Origin: Carbonactinospora thermoautotrophica
GTDB lineage: Bacteria; Actinomycetota; Actinomycetes; Streptomycetales; Carbonactinosporaceae
Direction: 5' to 3'
Assembly: GCF_001543895.1 (NCBI RefSeq)
Contig: NZ_JYIJ01000018.1
Coordinates: 496,001-560,000, forward strand
Length of the DNA stretch: 64,000 bases
Part shown: one piece after another, positions 1 through 10,536 of the stretch
Position numbering within the stretch: position 1 is the first letter of the stretch
Layout: each line of letters starts with the position of its first letter
Notes under the pieces: model-generated
Database searches by the model: none
What the model saw: only the letters and a program-made list of their open reading frames with translations
Told to the model about the DNA's origin: nothing
Program-made: the position numbers and the translations under genes

Positions 1-1
1 G

Positions 2-1216
2 GGCGGCCTGGAGAAGGCGCTGGACCGCGTGCTGGCCGGCCGGAACGGCAAGCTCGTCTACCTGCGGACCGAGTCGGGGTGGGAGATCCCCACCGCCGGT
101 GGCTTCCGGCGTGATCCGCAGCCGGGCGAGAACGTCCAGCTCACGATCGACCGGGACATCCAGTGGTTGGCTGAACAGGAGATCGCCGCCGGGGTCCGCA
201 AGTGGCGGGCGAAGAGCGGCACCGTCGTGGTGATGAACGTCCGCACCGGTGAGATCCTCGCCATGGCCACCGCGCCGTCGTTCGACCCCAACCGGCTGGA
301 CCAGGCCGACCCACGCAACCTCGGCAACCGGGCGCTGACCGAGGTCTACGAGCCGGGCAGCACCGGTAAGGTGATCACGATGGCGGCCGTGATCGAGGAG
401 GGCAAGGCCCAGCCCACCGACCGGTTCCACGTGCCGCCCGCGATCGCGTGCGGCGGCCACGAGGTCCACGACCACTACTCGCACGGCTGGGAGCGCCTCA
501 CGCTGAACGGCATCCTGGCGAAGTCCAGCAACATCGGCACGATCCAGGCCGCGGAGCGGATCGGCCCGGAGACGCTGTACCGGTACGAGAAGCTGTTCGG
601 GATCGGGGAGCCGACCGGGATCGGCTTTCCCGGCGAGGCCAGGGGCATCCTGGAGCCGCCCGGGAAGTGGTACGGGAGCAAGCGCTGCGCGATCTCGTTC
701 GGCCAGGGCATGGCGGTGAACGCCGTCCAGGTCACCTCGGTGTTCGCCACGATCGCGAACGGCGGGGTGCGCGTGCAGCCCACGCTGGTCAAGGGGTACG
801 TCGACGCCGAGGGCCGCTTCCGCCCGGCGCCTGAGCCGAAGCGGACGCGGGTGGTGAGCGAGCAGACCGCGAAGACCGTGACGGCCATGCTGGAGTCGGT
901 GGTGAGCGAGGACGGCACCGCGCCGGCCGCGCGGATTCCCGGTTATGTGATCGCCGGCAAGACCGGGACGGCGCAGAAGGCGGATCCGGCCTGCCACTGC
1001 TACAACGACAAGTACTACACCGCGTCCTTCATCGGGTTCGCCCCCGCGGACAAGCCGGAGCTGGTGGTGTCGGTGACCCTGCAGGACCCGCAGGGCTGGA
1101 TCGGCGGCGGCCGGACCGCGGCGCCGATCTTCCGGCAGGTCACGGAGTTCGCGCTGAAAACGCTCAAGATCCCCCCGTCCCGCTACCAGCCCGTCCGGCT
1201 GCCGCTCGAGTGGTGA
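2..1216 (+). CDS. ftsI: Peptidoglycan transpeptidase FtsI (class B PBP), 5' end outside the window
   Basis: This is the C-terminal part of a septal class B penicillin-binding protein, which crosslinks peptidoglycan at the division site. The reading frame is open from base 2, so the N-terminal anchor and pedestal lie upstream of the window. All three catalytic motifs of the transpeptidase domain are visible: SxxK as S-T-G-K (nucleophile Ser codon at 359-361), SxN as S-S-N (524-532) and K-T-G-T (959-970). It is followed by murE in the usual dcw order, which favours FtsI over other class B PBPs. The TGA stop is at 1214-1216. Confidence 0.95.
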   Translation, partial: GGLEKALDRVLAGRNGKLVYLRTESGWEIPTAGGFRRDPQPGENVQLTIDRDIQWLAEQEIAAGVRKWRAKSGTVVVMNVRTGEILAMATAPSFDPNRLDQADPRNLGNRALTEVYEPGSTGKVITMAAVIEEGKAQPTDRFHVPPAIACGGHEVHDHYSHGWERLTLNGILAKSSNIGTIQAAERIGPETLYRYEKLFGIGEPTGIGFPGEARGILEPPGKWYGSKRCAISFGQGMAVNAVQVTSVFATIANGGVRVQPTLVKGYVDAEGRFRPAPEPKRTRVVSEQTAKTVTAMLESVVSEDGTAPAARIPGYVIAGKTGTAQKADPACHCYNDKYYTASFIGFAPADKPELVVSVTLQDPQGWIGGGRTAAPIFRQVTEFALKTLKIPPSRYQPVRLPLEW

Positions 1217-1253
1217 CGCCGGAGCCGTTTGCTCACCAATCGGGCTCGGCCGG

Positions 1254-1259
1254 TAACCT
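1254..1259 (+). promoter_or_regulatory. Candidate -10 box for a leaderless murE transcript
   Basis: TAACCT fits the actinobacterial -10 pattern TANNNT. It lies 8 bases before the GTG at 1268, so transcription would start at or next to the start codon. TTGCTC at 1229-1234 could serve as a weak -35 with a 19-base spacer. There is no Shine-Dalgarno sequence before that GTG. This is inference from spacing alone. Confidence 0.4.
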
Positions 1260-1267
1260 CACACGCC

Positions 1268-2833
1268 GTGCCCCCCGACACACTACGACCTCGTGACGTG
1301 AAACCCCGGCGGTTGGCGGAGCTGACCCCCCTTCTCGGCTTACCAGAGCCCGTGGGGCCGGTTGGCGAGGTGCGGCTCACCGGGATCACCCACGACTCCC
1401 GGCAGGTTCGCCCCGGTGACCTGTACGCGGCCCTGCCCGGCCGCCGGTTCCACGGCGCCGACTTCGCGGCCGAAGCGGCCCGGCGGGGCGCGGTCGCGAT
1501 CCTCACCAGCCCGGACGGAGCCGAGCGGGCGCGGGCGACCGGCCTGCCGGTGCTCACCGTGCCCGACCCGCGCGCCCGGCTGGGGGAGGTGGCCGCGTGG
1601 GTGTACTCCGAGCCCGCGCGCGACCTGCTGCTGCTCGGGGTGACCGGCACCAACGGCAAGACCACCTGCGGATTCCTGCTGGAGTCCGGGCTGCGCGCCG
1701 GTGGGCATCGCACCGGGCTGGTCGGCACGGTGGAGACCCGCGTGGCCGGCCAGACGCTGCCCAGCGCGCGGACCACCCCGGAGGCGACCGACCTGCAGGC
1801 GTTGTTCGCGGTGATGCGCGAGCGCGGCGTGACCGCGGTCGCCATGGAGGTGTCCAGCCATGCGCTGGTCCTCAACCGGGTGGCCGGCGTCCGGTTCGAC
1901 ATCGCGGCGTTCACCAACCTCAGTCAGGACCATCTGGACTTCCACGCCGACATGGAGGACTACTTCCGGGCGAAGGCCATGCTCTTCACCCCTGAGCGGG
2001 CCGGTCTGGGCGTGGTGAACGTCGACGACCCGTACGGCCGGCGGCTGGCCGGCCAGGCGCGCATCCCGATCGTCACGTACTCGCCGAGCGGCGACCCCGC
2101 CGCGGACTGGCGTGCCGAGGAGGTGTCGCTCAGGCCCACCGGCAGCGTCTTCCGGGTGGTGGGCCCGGGCGGGGCCCGCGCCCAGGCCTCGGTCCGGCTG
2201 CCCGGGATGTTCAACGTGGCCAACGCGCTGTGCGCGATCGTCATGCTGGTCGCCGCCGGGGTGCCGCTGGACCGCGCGGCCGAGGGCGTGGGCGCGGTGT
2301 CCGGCGTGCCGGGCCGGATGGAGCGGATCGAGGCCGGCCAGCCCTTCCTGGCCGTGGTCGACTACGCGCACACCCCGGACGCGGTCGAGACGCTGCTCAA
2401 GAGCCTGCGCGAGGTCACGAAGGGTGCCCTGTACGTGGTGGTGGGCTGCGGCGGCGACCGGGACCAGGGCAAGCGTCCGCTCATGGGGGAGGCCGCGGCG
2501 CGGCTCGCGGACGTGGCGGTGTTCACCAACGACAACCCGCGTTCGGAAGACCCCATGGCGATCCTGGCCGCCATGCGGGAGGGCGCGGAGCGGGTGCCGC
2601 CGGCGCGCCGCGCGGAGATCGTCGTCGAGCCCGACCGGGCCCGGGCGATCGCGCTCGCGGTGGCGCGCGCCGGGCCCGGCGACGCGGTCGTCGTGGCCGG
2701 TAAGGGGCATGAGCAGGGCCAGGAGGTACAGGGGGTCGTACGGCCCTTCGACGATCGGATCGCCTTGCGCGAGGCCATCCGAGGGCGCGGGCCCCTGCCG
2801 AGGACGACAGATCCGACAACGGAGACGCGGTGA
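1268..2833 (+). CDS. murE: UDP-MurNAc-tripeptide synthetase MurE (meso-DAP adding)
   Basis: MurE is a cytoplasmic ATP-dependent ligase that adds the third amino acid to UDP-MurNAc-L-Ala-D-Glu. The Mur ligase P-loop G-T-N-G-K-T-T lies near residue 128. The motif D-N-P-R (about residue 422) is the known signature for meso-diaminopimelate selection, so the wall is probably meso-DAP type. I chose GTG 1268 (521 aa) because a leaderless-type -10 box lies just upstream. TTG 1229 and GTG 1298 are in-frame alternatives. The stop overlaps the murF start by four bases (GTGA), so the two are probably translationally coupled. Confidence 0.95.
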   Translation: MPPDTLRPRDVKPRRLAELTPLLGLPEPVGPVGEVRLTGITHDSRQVRPGDLYAALPGRRFHGADFAAEAARRGAVAILTSPDGAERARATGLPVLTVPDPRARLGEVAAWVYSEPARDLLLLGVTGTNGKTTCGFLLESGLRAGGHRTGLVGTVETRVAGQTLPSARTTPEATDLQALFAVMRERGVTAVAMEVSSHALVLNRVAGVRFDIAAFTNLSQDHLDFHADMEDYFRAKAMLFTPERAGLGVVNVDDPYGRRLAGQARIPIVTYSPSGDPAADWRAEEVSLRPTGSVFRVVGPGGARAQASVRLPGMFNVANALCAIVMLVAAGVPLDRAAEGVGAVSGVPGRMERIEAGQPFLAVVDYAHTPDAVETLLKSLREVTKGALYVVVGCGGDRDQGKRPLMGEAAARLADVAVFTNDNPRSEDPMAILAAMREGAERVPPARRAEIVVEPDRARAIALAVARAGPGDAVVVAGKGHEQGQEVQGVVRPFDDRIALREAIRGRGPLPRTTDPTTETR

Positions 2834-4224
2834 TCTCACTGTCTCTTGCCGAGGTTGAGACTCTCGTAGGGGGCCGGCTCCACGACGTCCCCGACCCCCA
2901 GGCCCGCATCACCGGCCCGGTCGTCATAGACTCCCGGAAGGTCACCCCCGGCGCCTTGTTCGCCGCGCTCAGGGGTGAACGGGCCGACGGCCACGACTTC
3001 GCGGCCCAGGCGGTCGCGGACGGCGCCGTGGCCGTGCTCGCCGCCCGCCCGGTGGGGGTGCCGGCCGTCGTGGTCGAGGACGTGACCGTCGCCCTGGGCC
3101 GGCTCGCCGCCGGGGTGGTCCGTCGGCTGCCGGCCGCCGTGGTCGGCGTCACCGGGTCCTCCGGCAAGACCAGCACCAAGGACCTGATCGCGCAGCTGCT
3201 GCGCCGGCTCGGCCCCACGGTGGCCCCGCCCGGCTCGTACAACAACGAGCAGGGCCTGCCGCTGACCGTGCTGAGCGCCGACGCCGGGACCCGGTACCTG
3301 GTCCTGGAGTACGGCGCCCGCGGGGCCGGCCACATCACCTACCTCACGGGCATCGCCCGGCCCCGGGTGGGCGTCGTCCTCAACGTGGGCACCGCCCATC
3401 TGGGCGAGTTCGGCAGCCGGGAGGCGATCGCCGCGGCCAAGGGGGAGCTGGTCGAGGCGCTGGCCGAGGATGGGCTCGCCGTGCTGAACGCCGACGACCC
3501 CCTGGTCGCCGGCATGGCGGCGCGAACGAGGGCCAGGGTGGTGACGTTCGGCGAGTCCGCGAGGGCGGACGTGCGCGCCGAGGAGGTGACGCTCGACGAG
3601 CAGGCCCGGGCGGCGTTCACCCTGCGGACGCCGGACGGCTCCGCCCGGGTCCAGCTGCGGCTGCACGGTGAACACCAAGTGGGGAACGCGCTCGCCGCCG
3701 CGTGTGTGGCGCGTGAGTTCGGCATGTCCGTCGAGGAGACCGCCGCCGCCCTGTCCGAGGCGACGGCCGTCAGCCGGTGGCGCATGGAGGTCACCGAGCG
3801 GCCGGACGGCGTGACGGTCGTCAACGACGCGTACAACGCCAACCCCGACTCCGTGCGGGCCGCGCTCAAGGCGCTGGTCGCGATGGCGCGTGGCCGGCGC
3901 ACCTGGGCCGTGCTCGGGCAGATGGCCGAGCTCGGCGACGCGTCGGGGGAGGAGCACGACGCGATCGGGCGGCTGGCCGTACGGCTGGACGTGAACCGGC
4001 TCGTGGTCGTGGGACAACAGGCCGCCCGCATCCACGCGGGCGCCAAGCTCGAAGGTTCGTGGGGTGAGGAGTCCGTGTTCGTACCCGATGCCGAGGCCGC
4101 GGTCGAGCTGCTGCACCGCGAGTTGCGTCCGGGTGATGTCGTGCTGATCAAGGCGTCCCGGGCGGCCGGTCTGGAGCGCATCGCGGAGGCGCTGCTGGCT
4201 GACCAGCCGGAGGTGAGCCGGTGA
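2830..4224 (+). CDS. murF: UDP-MurNAc-tripeptide:D-Ala-D-Ala ligase MurF
   Basis: MurF adds D-Ala-D-Ala to the UDP-MurNAc-tripeptide and completes the cytoplasmic pentapeptide precursor. The protein is 464 aa, normal for the family, with an N-terminal substrate domain, a central ATPase domain with P-loop G-S-S-G-K-T-S-T-K (about residues 110-118) and a C-terminal Mur ligase domain. N-D-A-Y-N-A-N-P near residue 335 is a conserved MurF segment. The GTG start overlaps murE and the stop overlaps the mraY start (GTGA at 4221-4224), showing tight operon packing. Confidence 0.95.
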   Translation: MISLSLAEVETLVGGRLHDVPDPQARITGPVVIDSRKVTPGALFAALRGERADGHDFAAQAVADGAVAVLAARPVGVPAVVVEDVTVALGRLAAGVVRRLPAAVVGVTGSSGKTSTKDLIAQLLRRLGPTVAPPGSYNNEQGLPLTVLSADAGTRYLVLEYGARGAGHITYLTGIARPRVGVVLNVGTAHLGEFGSREAIAAAKGELVEALAEDGLAVLNADDPLVAGMAARTRARVVTFGESARADVRAEEVTLDEQARAAFTLRTPDGSARVQLRLHGEHQVGNALAAACVAREFGMSVEETAAALSEATAVSRWRMEVTERPDGVTVVNDAYNANPDSVRAALKALVAMARGRRTWAVLGQMAELGDASGEEHDAIGRLAVRLDVNRLVVVGQQAARIHAGAKLEGSWGEESVFVPDAEAAVELLHRELRPGDVVLIKASRAAGLERIAEALLADQPEVSR

Positions 4225-5279
4225 GGGCCATTCTCCTGGCGTCCGGCATCGCGTTGATCCTGTCCCTGTTCGGCACGCCGCTGTGGATCCGTTTCCTGGT
4301 CCGGCGCGGGTACGGGCAGGAGATCCGGGACGACGGTCCCACCACCCACCAGAGCAAGCGGGGCACGCCCACCATGGGTGGCACCGTCTTCATCCTCGCG
4401 GCGGTGATCGCGTACTTCGCCGCGAAGGCGATCACGGGCAGCCCGCCGACGATGTCGGCGTTGCTCGTGCTGTTCCTCACCACCGGCCTCGGCGTCGTGG
4501 GCTTCGTCGACGACGCGATCAAGATCTTCAAACAGCGCAGCCTCGGCCTGCGGGCGCGCGCCAAGCTCGCCGGCCAGTTGATAGTGAGCGTCTCGTTCGC
4601 GATCCTCGCGCTGTTCTTCCACAACGAGCACGGCTTGGCGCCCGCCTCGACCGCGGTGTCGTTCATCCGGGACACCAGCCTGGTGCTCGGCCCGGTCCTG
4701 TTCGTGGTCTGGGCGTACCTGCTGATCGCCGCCACCTCCAACGGCGTCAACCTGACCGACGGCCTGGACGGCCTGGCCACCGGCGCCTCGGTGATGGTGT
4801 TCGCCGCGTACACGATCATCGGCGCGTGGCAGTACGGCCAGAGCTGTCCGGTCCAGCCCGGGCCGAGCTGCTATGAGGTGCGCGACCCGCTCGACCTGGC
4901 GGTCGTCGCCGCGGCCCTGATGGGCGCGTGCTTCGGCTTCCTGTGGTGGAACGCCTCGCCGGCCAAGATCTTCATGGGGGACACCGGGTCGCTGGCGCTG
5001 GGCGGCGCGCTCGCCGGGCTCGCCATCACCACCCGCACCGAGCTGCTGCTGGTGATCATCGGCGGCCTGTTCGTGATCATCACCGCATCGGTCATCATCC
5101 AGGTGAGTTACTTCAAGATGACCGGAAAGCGGGTCTTTCGGATGGCTCCGCTCCAGCACCACTTCGAGCTGAAGGGCTGGAACGAGGTCACGATCGTGAT
5201 CCGCTTCTGGATCATCGCCGGCATCTGCGTGGCGTTCGGCGTCAGCGTGTTCTACGCGGAATGGTTGGGTGGCCTGTGA
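4221..5279 (+). CDS. mraY: Phospho-MurNAc-pentapeptide transferase MraY
   Basis: MraY is a polytopic membrane enzyme that moves phospho-MurNAc-pentapeptide onto undecaprenyl phosphate to give lipid I. The 352-aa protein has about ten hydrophobic segments and the family's acidic motifs: F-V-D-D-A-I-K near residue 95, [10 protein letters not shown] near 177 and G-D-T-G-S-L near 253. The His-rich loop M-A-P-L-Q-H-H-F-E (about residues 307-315) is also conserved. A 72-base G+C-rich spacer, longer than elsewhere in this cluster, separates it from murD. Confidence 0.96.
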   Translation: MRAILLASGIALILSLFGTPLWIRFLVRRGYGQEIRDDGPTTHQSKRGTPTMGGTVFILAAVIAYFAAKAITGSPPTMSALLVLFLTTGLGVVGFVDDAIKIFKQRSLGLRARAKLAGQLIVSVSFAILALFFHNEHGLAPASTAVSFIRDTSLVLGPVLFVVWAYLLIAATSNGVNLTDGLDGLATGASVMVFAAYTIIGAWQYGQSCPVQPGPSCYEVRDPLDLAVVAAALMGACFGFLWWNASPAKIFMGDTGSLALGGALAGLAITTRTELLLVIIGGLFVIITASVIIQVSYFKMTGKRVFRMAPLQHHFELKGWNEVTIVIRFWIIAGICVAFGVSVFYAEWLGGL

Positions 5280-5351
5280 GCAGGGAGCGGGTCTGCGTGC
5301 GGGGAGCGAGCCGGCGACGCTCGGCGCGCGACCGGCGAGCAAGGAGGGTGC

Positions 5352-6791
5352 GTGACGATTCCTGAGTGGCTCCAGACCGCGGACCGGACCGCCCCGTGGC
5401 GAAAGCTGCGGGTGTGCGTGGCCGGCATCCGGCTCGCCGGCTTCTCGGCCGCCGAGGCCCTCGTGCACCTCGGCGCCCACGTGACCGTGGTCGACGCCAA
5501 GGACGGACAGCCTGAGCGCGAGCGGGCGACGATCCTGGAGATCCTCGGCGGGCACGCCCGGCTCGGCGACGCCGAGACCCTGCCCGAGGGAACCCAGCTG
5601 CTGGTGGTCTCGCCGGGGTTCCGGCCGGACGCGCCGATCGTGCGCGCCGCTGAGGAGGCCGGCATCCCGGTCTGGGGCGACGTGGAGCTGGCCTGGCGGC
5701 TGCGGCCCACGGAGAACCCCGCGCCGTGGCTGTGCGTCACCGGCACCAACGGCAAGACCACCACGGTGCGGATGCTCGCCTCGATCCTGCGGGCCGCGGG
5801 CAAGCGGGCGATCGCGGCCGGCAACGTGGGCACGCCGATCCTGGAAGCGGTGCTCGCCGACGAGCCGTACGACGTGATCGCGGTCGAGCTGTCCAGCTTC
5901 CAGCTGCACTACACGCATTCGATGCGCCCGCTGGCCGCCGCCGTGCTCAACGTGGCCCCGGACCACCTCGACTGGCACGGGTCGTTCGAGGCGTACGCGA
6001 AGGCCAAGGGCCGGATCTACGAGAACTGCAAGATCGCCTGCGTGTACAACGTCGCCGACCCGCTGACCGAGCAACTGGTCCGCGACGCCGAGGTCGAGGA
6101 GGGCTGCCGGGCGATCGGCTTCGGGCTCGGCGTGCCGGGCGTGTCGGAGTTCGGCGTGGTCGACGAGGTGCTGTGCGACCGGGCGTTCCTGGCGGAGCGC
6201 TGGACCACGGCGGCGGAGATCGGCACGGTCGCCGACGTCCAGCCGCCCGCGCCGCACAACATCGCCAACGCCTTGGCCGCCGCCGCCCTGGCCCGCGCGT
6301 ACGGGGTGCCCCCGGTCGCGGTCCGCGACGGGCTGCGGGCGTTCCGGCCGGACGCCCACCGGATCGCCCACGTCGCCACCGTGGACGAGGTCGACTACGT
6401 CGACGACTCCAAGGCCACCAACCCGCACGCCGCCGCCGCGTCGCTGGCCGCGTACCGGTCGGTGGTGTGGATCGCGGGCGGCCTGGCCAAAGGCGCGGAC
6501 TTCGACGACCTGGTCAAGAGCGCCGCGGAGCGGCTGCGCGCGGTGGTGCTCATCGGGACGGACCGGGACAAGATACGCACCGCTTTGGAGCGACACGCCC
6601 CGGATGTTCCGGTGGTCGAGGTGGCCGACACCGACACTGGGGTCATGGAGCGTGTGGTTGCCGAAGCACGACGACTGGCCCAGCCGGGTGACACCGTCCT
6701 GCTCGCGCCCGCGTGCGCGTCCATGGACATGTTCCGCGACTACGGGGAGCGCGGCGACCGGTTCGCCGAGGCGGTCCGCCGGCTGAGCTGA
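5352..6791 (+). CDS. murD: UDP-MurNAc-L-Ala:D-Glu ligase MurD
   Basis: MurD adds D-glutamate to UDP-MurNAc-L-alanine in the cytoplasm. The 479-aa protein has an N-terminal Rossmann-like domain, the Mur ligase P-loop G-T-N-G-K-T-T-T (about residues 132-139), the catalytic-region stretch V-E-L-S-S-F-Q-L and a C-terminal domain containing D-D-S-K-A-T-N-P-H-A. The GTG start has a strong Shine-Dalgarno AAGGAGG at 5341-5347, so translation restarts after the spacer from mraY. ftsW begins four bases after the stop. Confidence 0.95.
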   Translation: MTIPEWLQTADRTAPWRKLRVCVAGIRLAGFSAAEALVHLGAHVTVVDAKDGQPERERATILEILGGHARLGDAETLPEGTQLLVVSPGFRPDAPIVRAAEEAGIPVWGDVELAWRLRPTENPAPWLCVTGTNGKTTTVRMLASILRAAGKRAIAAGNVGTPILEAVLADEPYDVIAVELSSFQLHYTHSMRPLAAAVLNVAPDHLDWHGSFEAYAKAKGRIYENCKIACVYNVADPLTEQLVRDAEVEEGCRAIGFGLGVPGVSEFGVVDEVLCDRAFLAERWTTAAEIGTVADVQPPAPHNIANALAAAALARAYGVPPVAVRDGLRAFRPDAHRIAHVATVDEVDYVDDSKATNPHAAAASLAAYRSVVWIAGGLAKGADFDDLVKSAAERLRAVVLIGTDRDKIRTALERHAPDVPVVEVADTDTGVMERVVAEARRLAQPGDTVLLAPACASMDMFRDYGERGDRFAEAVRRLS

Positions 6792-6795
6792 CCCG

Positions 6796-8010
6796 GTGGC
6801 GACCGAGCAGCTTCCCGTGAGCCGGTCCAAGCGACTGCTGGACCGGCCGCTGACCTCGTACTACCTGGTGCTGGGCGCGGGCCTGCTGCTGATCGCCCTC
6901 GGGCTGATGATGGTGTTCTCCGCGTCCCTGTACTGGGCGCAGGAGTACACCGGCTCGATCTGGACGATCTTCGTCAGGCAGGCGCAGTGGGCGGTGGTGG
7001 GCTTCGTGGGCATGGCCGTCGCCGCCCACCTGCCGCCTCAGGCATACCGGGCGTTCGCGTACCCGGGCCTGCTCGTCGCGCTGGTCCTGCTGGCCCTGGT
7101 CCCGATCGTCGGCGAGGACATCAAGGGCAACCAGAACTGGCTCAACCTCGGCGCCTTCCGGCTGCAGCCCTCGGAGTTCGCCAAGCTGGCCCTGATCGTC
7201 TGGGGCGCGGACCTGCTGACCCGCAAGCGCAAGCTGCTCAACCAGTGGAAGCACCTGCTGGTGCCGCTGGTGCCGGTCGCGGCGCTGCTCATGCTCCCGG
7301 TCGTGCTCGGCAGGGACGCCGGCACCGTGGTGATCCTCATGGCGATCCTGCTCGGGCTGCTGTGGATCACCGGGGCGCCGCTGCGTCTGTTCGCCGGGCT
7401 CGCCGCCTGCGTGGGGGCCGGGATCTGGTACCTGGTCACCAGCGCGCAGCACCGGGCGGAGCGGTTCCAGACGTTCCTGGACCCGTTCGCGGCACCGCGA
7501 CGCGCCGGGTACCAGCCCATCCACGGCCTGTTCGCGCTCGGCAGCGGCGGCCTGTTCGGGCAGGGCATCGGCGCCGGCGCCCAGAAGTGGGGCTACCTGC
7601 CCGAGGCGCACACCGACTTCATCTTCGCGGTGATCGGTGAGGAGCTCGGCCTGGTGGGCACCCTCGCGGTGCTCGCGCTATTCGCTACGCTCGGCTATGC
7701 CGGGCTGCGCATCGCCGGTCGTACCAGGGATTCCTTCGTGCGCTTGGCCGCGGGCGGCATCACCACGTGGCTGATGGCGCAGACGGTGGTCAACATCGGA
7801 GGAGTCATCGGAGTACTACCGGTCGCCGGCCTGCCGTTGCCGTTCGTCTCGTACGGAGGTTCCGCGCTGCTCACGTGTATGTTCGCGCTGGGCATGCTGC
7901 TGTCCTTCGCCAAGCACGAGCCGGGCGCGCAGGCGGCCCTGGCGGCGCGCGGTCTCGGTCTGCTTCCTCGCACCCTGTCCTGGCTCGTACCTCACCGGAA
8001 GAAGCGGTGA
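6796..8010 (+). CDS. ftsW: Septal peptidoglycan polymerase FtsW (SEDS family)
   Basis: FtsW is a SEDS glycosyltransferase that polymerises lipid II at the septum together with the FtsI-type PBP encoded upstream. The 404-aa protein starts with a short cytoplasmic tail and has about ten transmembrane helices. Family motifs are [14 protein letters not shown] (about residue 271) and [11 protein letters not shown] (about residue 348), plus a cationic C-terminus. Its position between murD and murG supports FtsW over RodA. Confidence 0.93.
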   Translation: MATEQLPVSRSKRLLDRPLTSYYLVLGAGLLLIALGLMMVFSASLYWAQEYTGSIWTIFVRQAQWAVVGFVGMAVAAHLPPQAYRAFAYPGLLVALVLLALVPIVGEDIKGNQNWLNLGAFRLQPSEFAKLALIVWGADLLTRKRKLLNQWKHLLVPLVPVAALLMLPVVLGRDAGTVVILMAILLGLLWITGAPLRLFAGLAACVGAGIWYLVTSAQHRAERFQTFLDPFAAPRRAGYQPIHGLFALGSGGLFGQGIGAGAQKWGYLPEAHTDFIFAVIGEELGLVGTLAVLALFATLGYAGLRIAGRTRDSFVRLAAGGITTWLMAQTVVNIGGVIGVLPVAGLPLPFVSYGGSALLTCMFALGMLLSFAKHEPGAQAALAARGLGLLPRTLSWLVPHRKKR

Positions 8011-8014
8011 CGTC

Positions 8015-9115
8015 ATGCACGTGGTCCTCGCCGGCGGCGGTACCGCCGGCCACATCGAACCCGCCATGGCGCTGGCCGACGCGTTGCGGCGCCACGACCC
8101 GCGGATCGGCATCACGGCGCTCGGCACCAGCCGGGGCCTGGAGACCCGGCTGGTCCCGGAACGCGGCTACCACCTGGAGCTGATCCCGGCCGTGCCGCTG
8201 CCGCGCAAGCCGACCGCCGACCTGCTGACCGTGCCCGGCCGGCTCGCCGGCACGGTCCGGCAGACCGCGGAGATCCTCGACAAGGTGAAGGCCGACGCGG
8301 TGGTCGGCTTCGGCGGGTACGTCGCCCTCCCGGCGTACCTGGCGGCGCGTCGGCGCGGCATCCCGATGATCGTGCACGAGGCCAACGCGCGTCCCGGCCT
8401 CGCCAACCGGGTGGGCGCCCGGCTCACCCCGTACGTCGCGGTCAGCACGCCGGACTCCAAGCTGCCGCACGCCCGCTACGTGGGCATCCCGTTGCGCCGC
8501 TCCATCGCCACGCTCGACCGGGGGGCGAAGCGTGCCGAGGCGCGCGCCTTCTTCGAGCTGGAGCCGGACCGGCCGACCCTGCTGATCTTCGGCGGGTCCC
8601 AGGGCGCGCGCCGGCTCAACGAGGTGGCCGCCGCGACCGCCGTGGACATCCTGCGCGCCGGCATCCAGGTGCTGCACGCGATCGGGCCCAACAACGAGCT
8701 GCGCCTGGACCTGCCGGACGGCCTGCCGCCGTACCGCATCGTCCCGTACCTGGACCGGATGGACCTGGCGTACGCGGCGGCCGACGCGGCCCTGTGCCGG
8801 GCCGGCGCGATGACGTGCGCGGAACTGGCCGCGGTCGGGCTGCCCGCCTGTTTCGTGCCGCTGCCGATCGGCAACGGCGAGCAGAAGCTCAACGCCCAGC
8901 CGCTGGTGCGCGCGGGCGGCGGCCTGCTCGTGGACGACGCCGAGTTGACCCCGGACTGGCTCCGGCGGAATCTGATCCCGCTGCTCACCGACGCCGAGCG
9001 CCTGGCCGCCATGGGCAAGGCCGCGGCCGAGTTCGGGCGACGCGACGCGGACGAGGAACTGGTCCGCATGGTCTTGGAGGCTGCGGGAAAAGTCGTTGAG
9101 GGAGAGACGCGATGA
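8015..9115 (+). CDS. murG: UDP-GlcNAc:lipid I GlcNAc-transferase MurG
   Basis: MurG is a peripheral membrane glycosyltransferase that converts lipid I to lipid II. The 366-aa protein begins with the diagnostic glycine loop [11 protein letters not shown] (residues 6-16). It has a second glycine-rich segment F-G-G-S-Q-G-A-R-R (about 190-198) and the C-terminal UDP-GlcNAc site [11 protein letters not shown]. It begins four bases after the ftsW stop, and its stop overlaps the murC ATG (ATGA at 9112-9115). Confidence 0.96.
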   Translation: MHVVLAGGGTAGHIEPAMALADALRRHDPRIGITALGTSRGLETRLVPERGYHLELIPAVPLPRKPTADLLTVPGRLAGTVRQTAEILDKVKADAVVGFGGYVALPAYLAARRRGIPMIVHEANARPGLANRVGARLTPYVAVSTPDSKLPHARYVGIPLRRSIATLDRGAKRAEARAFFELEPDRPTLLIFGGSQGARRLNEVAAATAVDILRAGIQVLHAIGPNNELRLDLPDGLPPYRIVPYLDRMDLAYAAADAALCRAGAMTCAELAAVGLPACFVPLPIGNGEQKLNAQPLVRAGGGLLVDDAELTPDWLRRNLIPLLTDAERLAAMGKAAAEFGRRDADEELVRMVLEAAGKVVEGETR

Positions 9116-10536
9116 TGGTTCCGGCCCCTGCCCAGACAGTGCCCGCCGAGAAACTCGGTCGGGTACATTTCATCGGGATCGGCGGGGTCGGGATGTCCAG
9201 CATCGCCCGGATCTTCCTGGCCCGTGGCATCCCCACCTCGGGCAGCGAGCTGAAGGAGACCCGCACGGTCGAGGCGCTGCGCGCGCTCGGCGCGAAGGTG
9301 TACATCGGGCACGCGCCCGAGCACCTGGACGGCGTCGACACCGTGGTCGTCTCCACGGCGATCCGCGAGAGCAACATCGAGCTGATCGAGGCGCGCCGGC
9401 GCGACCTGCTGATACTGCCCCGGGCGGCGGCCCTCGCCTCCCTGATGGAGGGCCGCCGGGCGGTGGCGGTGGCCGGCACGCACGGCAAGACCACCACCAC
9501 CTCCATGCTCACGGTCGCGTTGCAGCACTGCGGCGCCGACCCGTCGTTCTCGATCGGGGGCCAGCTCAACGAGTCCGGCACGAACGCGCACGACGGCTCC
9601 GGTGAGATCTTCGTCGCCGAGGCCGACGAGTCGGACGGGTCGTTCCTGCTGTACTCCCCGTTCGCGGCGATCGTCACCAACGTCGAGCCCGACCACCTGG
9701 ACCACTACGGCAGCCCTGAGGCGGTGGACAAGGCGTTCATGGCGTTCGCCGACCAGATCAAGCCGGGCGGGTTCCTGGTCACGTGCGCGGACGACCCGGG
9801 CGCCCGGCGGCTGGCGGAGTCGGCGCGTTCCCGCGGCATCGACGTGCGCACGTACGGGGAGTCCGCGGGCGCGGACTTCCAGGTGGTGGACGTGACCGTC
9901 CGCGAGACCGGCTCCACCTTCCGGGTGGTGCGCGGGGAGGAGGAGCTGGCCCGGATCTCGCTGCAGATCCCGGGCCGGCACAACGCCCTGAACGCCACCG
10001 CGGCCTTCGCGACCGCGCTCGGCCTGGGCTTCGACCCGCGGCGGATCGCGGCCGGGCTCGCGGCCTTCACCGGCGCCCGGCGGCGGTTCGAGTTCAAGGG
10101 CGTCGCCCGTGGCGTCCGGGTGTACGACGACTACGGCCACCACCCCACGGAGCTGGTCGCCACCATCGAGGCGGCCCGCAACATGGTGCGCGACGGCCGG
10201 CTCATCGTGTGCTTTCAGCCCCACCGGTACACCCGCACCGCGGCCTTCTGCAAGGAGTTCGGCCAGGCCCTCGGGCTGGCGGACGTGGTCGTGGTGATGG
10301 AGGTGTACAGCGCGGGCGAGGACCCGATCCCGGGCGCGACCGGCGCGGGCGTAGCGGCGCACGTGCCGCTGCCGCCGGACCGGGTCGTGTTCGAGCCGTC
10401 CTGGTCCGCGGTGGCCGGGCGGCTGGCCGAGCTGGCCCGACCGGGCGACCTGGTGCTCACGCTGGGCGCCGGCGACGTGACGATGATCGGGCCGGAGCTG
10501 TTGCAGGCGCTGGCGTGCGAGGCGAAGCCGGGGTGA
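9112..10536 (+). CDS. murC: UDP-N-acetylmuramate:L-alanine ligase MurC
   Basis: MurC catalyses the first peptide addition, L-Ala onto UDP-MurNAc. The 474-aa protein has the N-terminal Rossmann motif [11 protein letters not shown], the ligase P-loop G-T-H-G-K-T-T-T-T (about residues 122-130), the metal-site stretch E-A-D-E-S-D-G-S-F and D-D-Y-G-H-H-P-T-E (about residues 339-347) in the C-terminal domain. A second ATG at 9115 is possible. The murC stop shares one base with the ftsQ ATG (TGATG). Confidence 0.96.
   Translation: MMVPAPAQTVPAEKLGRVHFIGIGGVGMSSIARIFLARGIPTSGSELKETRTVEALRALGAKVYIGHAPEHLDGVDTVVVSTAIRESNIELIEARRRDLLILPRAAALASLMEGRRAVAVAGTHGKTTTTSMLTVALQHCGADPSFSIGGQLNESGTNAHDGSGEIFVAEADESDGSFLLYSPFAAIVTNVEPDHLDHYGSPEAVDKAFMAFADQIKPGGFLVTCADDPGARRLAESARSRGIDVRTYGESAGADFQVVDVTVRETGSTFRVVRGEEELARISLQIPGRHNALNATAAFATALGLGFDPRRIAAGLAAFTGARRRFEFKGVARGVRVYDDYGHHPTELVATIEAARNMVRDGRLIVCFQPHRYTRTAAFCKEFGQALGLADVVVVMEVYSAGEDPIPGATGAGVAAHVPLPPDRVVFEPSWSAVAGRLAELARPGDLVLTLGAGDVTMIGPELLQALACEAKPG

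Noticed and set aside
5280-5351. Hidden small gene between mraY and murD
   Set aside because: The 72-base spacer is G+C-rich and has no start with ribosome binding site other than that of murD.
3339-6830. Minus-strand open frame of 1163 codons over murF-murD
   Set aside because: It is antisense to well-supported mur genes. Its product is Arg/His/Gly-rich low-complexity sequence, a common artefact of G+C-rich third codon positions.
9783-10535. N-terminal extension of ftsQ
   Set aside because: It overlaps murC in another frame and has no FtsQ features. The start at 10536 gives the normal cytoplasmic tail and membrane helix.
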